A stretch of 64,000 bases of DNA from Cupriavidus lacunae (GTDB lineage: Bacteria > Pseudomonadota > Gammaproteobacteria > Burkholderiales > Burkholderiaceae). The stretch lies in assembly GCF_003353055.1 (NCBI RefSeq), contig NZ_QKWJ01000029.1, positions 20,608 through 84,607 of the forward strand, in the 5' to 3' direction. The notes under the pieces are model-generated. The model was not told the origin of the DNA. It saw only the letters and a list, made by a program, of their open reading frames with translations, and searched no databases. The translations under genes were made by a program, and so were the position numbers. Shown piece by piece: positions 1-6,842 of this stretch (the stretch's first letter is position 1; every line of letters starts with the position of its first letter).

Positions 1-132
1 TGCCAGATTGCCGGACTTGTCCGGTGTAACGCGTTCCGTGGTCGCTGCCTGAAAGTGGCTGTCTCCGGGGGCAGGCTTCCCCGTTCTTGGGTCATGTGCT
101 CAAGTAGGCATTTATCATCATTTATTTGCCAA

Positions 133-166
133 GGATAAATTATCCAGATAGGATAAATGCGGATAA
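133..166. promoter_or_regulatory. Cluster of GGATAA boxes before the AAA ATPase gene
   Basis: GGATAA occurs at 133-138, 151-156 and 161-166, and its reverse complement TTATCC at 140-145. The first pair forms a perfect 13-bp palindrome centred on base 139, and the last two boxes lie exactly 10 bp apart. The cluster ends 18 bp before the ATPase start and just upstream of its ribosome binding site, so it could be an operator. No protein is known to me to bind it; the role is inferred from position and symmetry only. Confidence 0.4.
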
Positions 167-184
167 TCGCATCAGGAAGCCACC

Positions 185-1345
185 ATGTCCGAGCCGTCCG
201 CCGCCTCCGAACGCTATACCTTTCGCCGCCCCGCGTTGGCTGCAAGCTTCTGCGCAGCCTTGGCTGGCGAGGGAATCCAGGATGCCCGCTCGGGCCTGTT
301 CCTCGCGGCGCCGCGTCGGGTAGGGAAGTCCACGTTCCTGCGCGAAGACCTTCTGCCGGCCGCCGAGCAGCGCGGATGGGTCACGGTGTATGTCGACCTA
401 TGGTCGAACAAGGCGCACGATCCGGGCGAGCTCATCGCCGACGCCATCAAGCACAAGATTGCGGATCACGCCGGTGTCGTGAGCAAAGCCGCAAAGGCTG
501 TCGGCCTCACCAGGGTCTCTGTCATGGGCACCCTTGGGCTGGACCTCACCCCCACCGGCTTGCCAGCGGGTGTCACGCTCACACAGACCCTTGAGGCGTT
601 GCACAAGGCCGCCAGGAAGCCGGTTCTCCTGATCGTTGATGAAGCGCAACATGCACTGAGCACCGAGAAGGGCGTGGAGGCGATGTTCGGCCTGAAGGCC
701 GCGCGCGACGCAATGAACGTTTCGGGCAAGGCCCCGGACGTCATGCTGGTCTTCACCGGCTCAAGCCGTGACAAACTCGCGCACCTGGTCATGAATTCCC
801 GCATGCCTTTCTACGGCTCCCAGGTGACGCCATTTCCGCTGCTGGACCGAAACTTCACCGACGAATTCACCAGGAGCGTGAACCGGGCGCTCGCTGCTGG
901 CAACCAGTTTGAACCGGATGCCGTCTACGAAGCCTTCGTGAGCGTCGGGCATCGCCCGGAGATGTTGCGGCACCTGATCGGCACGATCGCACTGGCGAAC
1001 GAATCGCCTAACCTCAGTAGCCGGCTCAAGGATGACGCGACGCTCATCCAGGAGCGCTTGTGGCACGACGTCGAGAGCGACTTCTCATCGCTGTCACCAC
1101 TTCAGCAGGCGGTGATACGTGTGATGGCTGGCAAGGATGGTCAGTTCTCTCCGTTCGGCGAGAGCACCATGTCCGCATACAAGGCCCTTGTGCCCGACCA
1201 TGTGAGCGTCAGTGCCGGGACCGTTCAAAATGCAATTGACGCCCTTCGTGAGCGCGAGATCGTGTGGAAAGAATCGCGTGGCTCATACGAGATTGAAGAC
1301 CAGGCATGGCTGAGCTGGCTTCGGGCGAAAGGGCTGACGTCCTGA
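185..1345 (+). CDS. AAA-family ATPase (P-loop, ORC/Cdc6-like)
   Basis: A 386-residue cytoplasmic ATP-binding protein. The P-loop is at residues 42-50 (APRRVGKST; the usual first glycine is alanine), and the Walker B strand at 147-153 ends in Asp152-Glu153, as in hydrolysing AAA proteins. The C-terminal third (about 290-386) looks like a winged-helix region. The architecture matches stand-alone P-loop ATPases related to the archaeal ATPase/ORC group, often found in accessory DNA, but no partner gene is next to it. The ATG is preceded by AGGAAG at a good distance. Its substrate or partner cannot be read from the sequence; a role in mobile-element or defence biology is possible but unsupported. 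Confidence 0.75.
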   Translation: MSEPSAASERYTFRRPALAASFCAALAGEGIQDARSGLFLAAPRRVGKSTFLREDLLPAAEQRGWVTVYVDLWSNKAHDPGELIADAIKHKIADHAGVVSKAAKAVGLTRVSVMGTLGLDLTPTGLPAGVTLTQTLEALHKAARKPVLLIVDEAQHALSTEKGVEAMFGLKAARDAMNVSGKAPDVMLVFTGSSRDKLAHLVMNSRMPFYGSQVTPFPLLDRNFTDEFTRSVNRALAAGNQFEPDAVYEAFVSVGHRPEMLRHLIGTIALANESPNLSSRLKDDATLIQERLWHDVESDFSSLSPLQQAVIRVMAGKDGQFSPFGESTMSAYKALVPDHVSVSAGTVQNAIDALREREIVWKESRGSYEIEDQAWLSWLRAKGLTS

Positions 1346-1551
1346 AGGCATTCGGAAGGCGAAATGAGGCCAGCTGCAGGTCAAGTGCTGCATAGGGGAC
1401 CTCTGCAGCCGTGCAGTCTGACCTAACATGTAGGTACTGGCCGGCAAGCCTGCAACCCGACGGCCCACCGCATCCAACAGGCCCTACGCGCCGTAACCAA
1501 CTCGAGAGCGATCGTATAGCGATTGCTGTCGCCGATTGGAGCGAGCCTGTC

Positions 1552-2976
1552 ATGAAAGCGCAAGGCGGTCTGCAAGCCGATTCTCTCGGCTTCGGTGAGT
1601 CCCTCATCATGGGCATCGCGGGCACTGCGCCCGCCTACAGCATTGAGATCGCTGCGTCCACGGTCATTGCGACATCCGGAACCTTCTCGCCAGCAAGCAT
1701 CGTCGTGTGCGGGCTGATCATGTTCGGCATTGCGTTTGCGTTCATCAACCTCAATAAAGCCATCGCAAGCGCGGGAACTTCCTATGCATGGGTGAGCACC
1801 ATCTTCGGCAGAACGTTGGGCTTCTTCGCCGGATGGGCGCTTCTCGTCCTTTGCTGCGTTTTCATGGTGTCGGCGATGATCCCCGCTGCAAACGCTACCC
1901 TGCTCATCTTCAGGCCGGAGCTGATGAACAACGTGCAATACGTAACCATCATTGCGGCACTCTGGCTTACGGCGGTCAGTGCAATCGTGCTGAAGGGCAT
2001 CAAGCTAACCAGCTATGCGCAGGTGGTCATGACGACCATCGAGGGGCTTATCCTCGTGACGATCCTCATAGGCGGTTTCATTGTTTTCCCGCATGCGCCT
2101 GAGCGTGTGTTCTCGTGGAATTGGTTCTCCCCCTTCAATTTTTCACCGAAATCCTTTGCCAACGGAGCACTGGTGGCGATATTTTTTTACTACGGATGGG
2201 ATGTGACCATGAATCTGAGCGAGGAGACAAAGGACCCACATCGTATCCCGGGCAGGGGCGCATTCTGGACGATGATCTTCCTGATTACTTTCTTCACGAT
2301 GTTTATCGTGATCACGCTCTTCGGACTTTCCGGCGAAGAGATCAGACACTACAACACCAATATCATTTTCGCGATCGCAGAGAAGCTGTTCGGTGCAACG
2401 TGGGGGTATGTCGCCATCATTGCGGTGCTGCTCAGTACGGTTGGCACCGTTGAAACCCAGATGCTCCAGTTTACGCGCACGCTTTTTGCCAAGGCGCGCG
2501 ACGGAGCGATTCATCCACGTTACTCGAAGCTTCACCAAAGATGGCGGACGCCCCACGTTGCAATCCTGTTCATATGGATTACCGGCCTCGCCTTGCTCTT
2601 TGCTTCATCTTATCTCCCTACCATCAACGTTATCTTGCAAGATTCGATCGCGGCGATCGGCTTCCAGATCTGTTTCTACCTGGGGCTCACTGCGCTGGCC
2701 TGCGCATGGTACTACCGTGCAATGCTCCGAAGCACGGTATTGGGCGCGATCACCCATGTGGCATGGCCGGCATTGAGCGGTATCTTTCTGTTCTTTATCG
2801 CGATTTACAGTATCCCAACGTTTGACGTGATCACTAACGTTGTCGGCATCGGCGGTATTGCCATCGGTGTAGTGCCGCTTCTCATTAATCGCAAGAAGAT
2901 CTGGAAGACCAAAGCGTCGCTGGAAGCTCCGCTCAGCAGGGATGGAGCAGATGATGCGACAAGCATGAACGAGTAA
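1552..2976 (+). CDS. APC-superfamily amino-acid/amine permease
   Basis: A 474-residue inner-membrane transporter with about 12 hydrophobic segments and the N-terminal GIAGTAPAYS type signature of the amino acid-polyamine-organocation superfamily (residues about 20-30). It should import an amino acid, amine or similar compound by proton symport; the substrate is not predictable. The reading frame is open back to 1411, but the ATG at 1552 is preferred because GGAG lies 10 bases before it and the first membrane segment then begins at a normal distance. It stands alone between the ATPase and a lipoprotein gene, with about 200 bases on each side, so it is probably a single-gene unit. Confidence 0.85.
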   Translation: MKAQGGLQADSLGFGESLIMGIAGTAPAYSIEIAASTVIATSGTFSPASIVVCGLIMFGIAFAFINLNKAIASAGTSYAWVSTIFGRTLGFFAGWALLVLCCVFMVSAMIPAANATLLIFRPELMNNVQYVTIIAALWLTAVSAIVLKGIKLTSYAQVVMTTIEGLILVTILIGGFIVFPHAPERVFSWNWFSPFNFSPKSFANGALVAIFFYYGWDVTMNLSEETKDPHRIPGRGAFWTMIFLITFFTMFIVITLFGLSGEEIRHYNTNIIFAIAEKLFGATWGYVAIIAVLLSTVGTVETQMLQFTRTLFAKARDGAIHPRYSKLHQRWRTPHVAILFIWITGLALLFASSYLPTINVILQDSIAAIGFQICFYLGLTALACAWYYRAMLRSTVLGAITHVAWPALSGIFLFFIAIYSIPTFDVITNVVGIGGIAIGVVPLLINRKKIWKTKASLEAPLSRDGADDATSMNE

Positions 2977-3174
2977 CACCGCTACGCTTCCCACCTCCGG
3001 CTCGCAGGGAACCTCCAGGTTGCGATGCGGGCCGAGTCCGCTTGAATAAATTCCCTCGCGTTGCAGTTATACAGGTGCCGGCACGCAGTGGCGGACGGTC
3101 GGAGCGGGATCCCCGTGATGCGCTTGCCGATCCAGGCTGGCAGCTCTCCCCTTAATCTCCGACGGAGACCCATC

Positions 3175-3696
3175 ATGATTCCCCTTCTTCCGATAAGGTC
3201 CGCCCGGCGGCCACACCCGCGCCTTGCAGGGCGCCTCCTGATGCTGGCGGCCGTTGCCCTGGCTGCTGGTTGCGCGAGCCCGGCATGGCAATCTGTGCCG
3301 CCCGGTGCCAGCGAGGCCGAGCTTCAGGCCCGGCTGGGTGCGCCGCGCGAGATCTATCCATTTCCCGATGGCTCCCGGCGCTGGCTCTATCCCGCGCCGG
3401 GCGAGACTAAATGGGCCGCCGACATCGGTCCAGACGGGCGCCTCATCAGCGTCCGGCAGGTGCTGAGCGCGGACGAGTTTGGCCGGGCCAGGATCGGCGA
3501 ATGGACCACGCGCGATGTCCTGACTCGCTTTGGGAAGCCTGCTGAGATAAGTCGCTTTCCGCGCATGCACCGCGAGGTCTGGGGCTACCGGTTCGCACAA
3601 GATGGCCTGGAGTACGCGACGATGAACTTCTACTTTGATCCTGCCGGCGTCCTGCGCCTCACCCAGGTGGTGCCGGATTTCCTGACCGACTCGTAG
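3175..3696 (+). CDS. BamE/SmpA-like outer-membrane lipoprotein
   Basis: A 173-residue predicted lipoprotein. A basic N-terminus and hydrophobic stretch end in the lipobox LAAGC near residue 32, so the mature protein starts at that Cys and is lipid-anchored. The mature part holds two similar segments of the form (L)GxPxEIxxFPxxxRxxWxY, at about 48-68 and 112-135, which resemble the BamE/SmpA fold found as a repeat. This is not the housekeeping bamE gene, because it lacks the usual length and context. The ATG at 3175 follows GGAGA and places the signal peptide correctly. It precedes the ECF sigma gene by about 145 bases and might be part of its cell-envelope regulon (inference). Confidence 0.7.
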   Translation: MIPLLPIRSARRPHPRLAGRLLMLAAVALAAGCASPAWQSVPPGASEAELQARLGAPREIYPFPDGSRRWLYPAPGETKWAADIGPDGRLISVRQVLSADEFGRARIGEWTTRDVLTRFGKPAEISRFPRMHREVWGYRFAQDGLEYATMNFYFDPAGVLRLTQVVPDFLTDS

Positions 3697-3840
3697 ACCA
3701 GGCCGACGTGCGCCATGGGCTCGCCCTGGCGATGTACCCTGTTGTCCCGTATTTCGCCCGGTGCCTCCGAAAAAAGTCGCTCGCCGGGAATAAATCGCGG
3801 TGTCAGCCGGTTTTACATGGGCCAGGGACAGGAGAGCACC

Positions 3841-4461
3841 GTGATCGCAACCGACAAGTCGAGCCGCTTCGCCGAAGTGGCGTTGCCGCATCTGGACGCG
3901 GCCTATAACCTGGCGCGCTGGCTGAGCGGCAGTGCAAACGATGCGGACGATATCGTGCAGGAAGCCTACTTGCGTGCATTCCGGTTCTTTGAAGGCTTTC
4001 ACGGCGACAACGCGCGCGCGTGGCTGCTGGCCATCGTCAGGAACACCTGGTTCAGCGAATGGCGCAGGCGGTCCGATGCCGCGGATGGCACGCCGTACGA
4101 CGAAACACTGCATGGCGATGAGCGATTGCCGGGCTGGATCGACGATATCGGCAGCAATCCCGAAACGCTGGCGGTGCGCCACGACGAGGTAGAACTGGTC
4201 CACCGCGCACTCGAACGGTTGCCGGTCGTCTTTCGCGAAGCGCTGGTCCTGCGCGAGCTCGAAGACATGAGCTATCGCGATATTGCTTTGGTTGCCGACA
4301 TTCCGATCGGCACCGTGATGTCGCGCCTGGCGCGCGCACGTCAGCTGCTCTGCGCGGCGGTGCGCGCAGAGCAGGCGAGGGTGCGCGGCGGCAATGGCGG
4401 CAATGGCGGCATCGCGCTCCGCCCGGTGCGCGATCATTCGACGGGAGCGAATCATGAATGA
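3841..4461 (+). CDS. ECF-subfamily RNA polymerase sigma factor
   Basis: A 206-residue sigma-70 family protein of the extracytoplasmic-function type. Region 2 (about residues 10-75) contains DADDIVQEAYLRAFR and the following Trp/Arg-rich helix. Region 4 (about 115-170) has the helix-turn-helix segment MSYRDIALVADIPIGTVMSRL. A Gly/Asn-rich tail follows. The GTG start at 3841 is chosen because AGGAG lies six bases upstream; an ATG at 3817 has no such site. The end overlaps the next gene by eight bases, so it is translationally coupled to its predicted anti-sigma factor. By analogy it directs transcription of envelope or stress genes when the anti-sigma factor releases it. Confidence 0.88.
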   Translation: MIATDKSSRFAEVALPHLDAAYNLARWLSGSANDADDIVQEAYLRAFRFFEGFHGDNARAWLLAIVRNTWFSEWRRRSDAADGTPYDETLHGDERLPGWIDDIGSNPETLAVRHDEVELVHRALERLPVVFREALVLRELEDMSYRDIALVADIPIGTVMSRLARARQLLCAAVRAEQARVRGGNGGNGGIALRPVRDHSTGANHE

Positions 4462-5131
4462 TGATGCGATGGAAAACTCGCTGCACGGCATGCTGCACGA
4501 CGGATCGCTCTATCACCGCGCGCCGGCGCATCTGCCTGCGCGTGTGCTGGCCGCACTGCCGCGCCAGCCGCGGCCCCGCATGGCCCGCTTCACCTGGCCC
4601 ACGCTTGCCTCTGGCGGCGCGCTGGCGTGGGCCGGCGGCGGTCTTGCCGGGGTGGTGGCCTCGGCGCTGGTGTTCGGCGCGCTTATCCTGGTGCGGCCGC
4701 CGCAGGTCGATGCACTGGGGCAGACCATTGTATCGAGCCACGTTCGCGCGCTGTTGTCGCAGCACCCGATCGATGTGGTATCGACCGACCAGCACACAGT
4801 CAAACCGTGGTTCAACGGCCGGCTCGACTATGCGCCGCCGGTCACCGATCTCGCGGCGCAGGGCTTTCCGCTGGCAGGCGGTCGGGTGGACTATATCGAC
4901 CGCCGCACCGTAGGCGTACTGGTTTACCGCTACCAGAAGCATCCGATCGATCTCTACATCCTGCCGGCAACGAACGGTGCATCGGCGCCGGCAAGCTATT
5001 CCACTGACGGATACGCGATTGCCCGCTGGTACCAGGACGGCATGAACTTCTGGGCCATCACCGATGCGGAGCCCGCGCACCTGCATGCCTTTGTACAAAC
5101 GCTCCGGGCGGCGCAAGCCAAGCAGGAATAA
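4454..5131 (+). CDS. Membrane anti-sigma factor (predicted)
   Basis: A 225-residue protein with a cytoplasmic N-terminal part (1-50), one transmembrane segment (about 58-80) and a C-terminal extracytoplasmic domain. Its start overlaps the stop of the ECF sigma gene (ATGAATGA), the classic sigma/anti-sigma arrangement. The N-terminal part carries no HxxxCxxC zinc motif, so it is not a ZAS-type anti-sigma factor; it resembles the transmembrane regulators of the PrtR/FecR-like group only in layout. The expected role is to bind the sigma factor at the membrane and release it on a periplasmic signal. The assignment rests mainly on position and topology. Confidence 0.72.
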   Translation: MNDDAMENSLHGMLHDGSLYHRAPAHLPARVLAALPRQPRPRMARFTWPTLASGGALAWAGGGLAGVVASALVFGALILVRPPQVDALGQTIVSSHVRALLSQHPIDVVSTDQHTVKPWFNGRLDYAPPVTDLAAQGFPLAGGRVDYIDRRTVGVLVYRYQKHPIDLYILPATNGASAPASYSTDGYAIARWYQDGMNFWAITDAEPAHLHAFVQTLRAAQAKQE

Positions 5132-5289
5132 ACCGCGCGCAGCCAGCGTCTTACTGGTGCACGGCGCGCTAGTTTCCGCAGGATCCTGGATCGCCACGGA
5201 AACAAAGCGTCGTGCAGCACCAAGGCACAGCCCACGTGGCGACACGCACTGTGCCTCGGACCCCGGACTTACCGCATCTGGAGATTGTC

Positions 5290-5517
5290 ATGAAAATCCT
5301 GATTCCGCTGGCTGCTGCTGCGCTGGCGTCCTTTGCAGCCCAATCCTATGCCTTCGCCGGTCGCACCGACACTACCTGCACCGACTGCAATACCCACGTT
5401 GCCGGGCCTCGTGATCCGTTCACCGATGGCGCGAAGACAGGGAAATTCGACGTCTTCACTGACGGAGAAAAAGTCACGGACCCGCGCGATCCGTTCACCG
5501 ACGGCGCTCACGCCTGA
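5290..5517 (+). CDS. Small secreted protein with DPFTDG repeats
   Basis: A 75-residue precursor with a clear signal peptide (about 1-22, ending AFA). The mature chain of about 50 residues has a CTDC pair and then three near-repeats: RDPFTDG, FDVFTDG and RDPFTDG. GGAG sits seven bases before the ATG. I do not recognise a named family. It follows the sigma/anti-sigma pair in the same direction after 158 bases and could be a target or a ligand of that system. The acidic, repetitive mature part suggests a periplasmic protein, possibly binding cations, but this is only inference. Confidence 0.6.
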   Translation: MKILIPLAAAALASFAAQSYAFAGRTDTTCTDCNTHVAGPRDPFTDGAKTGKFDVFTDGEKVTDPRDPFTDGAHA

Positions 5518-5669
5518 CATGCAGCGCCGCCGCACGGTAACCGCTGGCTTGGGTTGCTGTGCGGCGTGCCGAACGGTCGCGTTCTTTCACAATGGCGGCC
5601 TGGCATGCGCTCATGGCTGGGGAGCATTCAAGACTGCCCCCTTTGGCGCGCAAGCCGATGACAAAACCC

Positions 5670-5972
5670 CTAGATGTCGGGGGCGACCAGGAGCCCGCTT
5701 TTCGCGGTGTGGATCAGTGCAAGACGATCTTCGACTGCCTTGCGCAGGACTTCGCGCCCCCTGAACGGATCCGTCAGGTAACTGGCGTACTGGCTTGCCC
5801 GAATCTGCACCTTGAGATGCATTGTCGTCGGTCCGCTCTCTGGCCATGTCACCACGAACGCCGGATGGCTGTCCGCGCATTCAACGAAGGCAGTGTCAGG
5901 GGACGGAAAACAGGAGTCAGCGCCCTGGGCCAGGAACTGGAGATCCTTGTCCTTGAACTCGTAGGTTGCCAT
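5670..5972 (-). CDS. Hypothetical 100-residue protein
   Basis: A small soluble protein with no signal peptide or membrane segment. GGGGAAAG precedes the ATG on the minus strand at a suitable distance, which supports real translation. The composition is ordinary and I recognise no motif; the C-terminal half (from about residue 65) is helical in character, with KAVEDRLALIHTAKSG. It lies just downstream of the four-helix protein gene on the same strand (62 bases), so the two may be co-transcribed. Function unknown. Confidence 0.55.
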   Translation of the reverse strand: MATYEFKDKDLQFLAQGADSCFPSPDTAFVECADSHPAFVVTWPESGPTTMHLKVQIRASQYASYLTDPFRGREVLRKAVEDRLALIHTAKSGLLVAPDI

Positions 5973-6034
5973 GTCTTTCCCCTATCGCCCGGTCGATCGT
6001 GGCGTGCAAGTCACCATTGCGAGCGGCCGAGTCC

Positions 6035-6487
6035 TCAGTGAATCTGCATACCGCGCATGGCATGAATCCGGCCATGATGCTGCGTCAACGCCTCATACTG
6101 GCGCTGCAGCGCTGCGCTGGCCTCGGGTGGCATTGGCTTCGTCATCACGGACTGATACTCGCGCCGGGCGGCATCTTCCTCGTGCTCGCACATTCCCAGC
6201 ACTGCATCGTCGTTGTTCGGCGACAGCATGTGGCGGAACGCCATCCAGCCGCGGAACAGTGTGCCATTCATGCTGCCCCGATCAGTTGGCGCGCCACCCA
6301 TGGCACTGACCAGCGACTGCAATTCCTTCACCGACGCCCGACAGGATTCCGCGGTGCTGGTCAGAATGTCGCGAATCTGCGCATCGTGCACTTCGCTGGC
6401 ACCGCTCATGCAGGCCAGTTCGCTGTCCTTGCCAGCCTCGATCAACTGGTTGAGCGCGAGGACAGTTTGTTGCTGGTTGTCGCCCAT
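6035..6487 (-). CDS. PA2169/DUF2383-type four-helix-bundle protein
   Basis: A 150-residue helical protein. The start MGDNQQQTVLALNQLIEAGKD, the later ESCRASVKELQSLV and the region around 85-125 with GWMAFR and a CEHEED motif match the PA2169 family (DUF2383), ferritin-like four-helix bundles of unknown function. Several Glu and His residues in the last helices could bind metal, as in related folds. The frame is open further upstream, but the ATG at 6487 has GGGAG before it and gives the family's usual length. Many such proteins are stress-induced; nothing here shows the signal. Confidence 0.7.
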   Translation of the reverse strand: MGDNQQQTVLALNQLIEAGKDSELACMSGASEVHDAQIRDILTSTAESCRASVKELQSLVSAMGGAPTDRGSMNGTLFRGWMAFRHMLSPNNDDAVLGMCEHEEDAARREYQSVMTKPMPPEASAALQRQYEALTQHHGRIHAMRGMQIH

Positions 6488-6842
6488 GGAAGTCTCCCAA
6501 CATGCATGCCGGCGACGCGCGGTTTCGGCGCAAATCGCCAGGATCGTCAAAGGAGGAAGCGCCACGGCGCAACCGGCCGTGAGAAGGTCGTCGGAGACGC
6601 CATCAAACTGAGCCAGCCGGGTCGCGCCGGGCCCCATCTGCCTGCTCGTTAAGAGGCAAGGCGTGATTCCATGATAGGAGATGGCCGAACCCCGGCGGGA
6701 AGGCGTCTCATGCCGATGGGCTCGCTACAGGTTGATCTGCAAGATCAGGAGTCTCGATCTGCACTCGGCGTTGAGCGCTCCAGCCGGCGGCTCCATGGGG
6801 GAAGGGGGGCAAGCGGATCATGCGGCACTCTAAGCCAACCAC
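6488..6842. other. Intergenic stretch without a supported gene
   Basis: About 355 bases separate two minus-strand genes. The left end must carry the promoter and ribosome binding site of the four-helix protein. Short open frames here show no coding character, and I see no repeat or strong hairpin. Confidence 0.5.

Noticed and set aside
11..24. Short palindrome CCGGAC-TT-GTCCGG at the window edge
   Set aside because: A perfect 6-bp dyad, but without context to the left it cannot be assigned to an operator or terminator.
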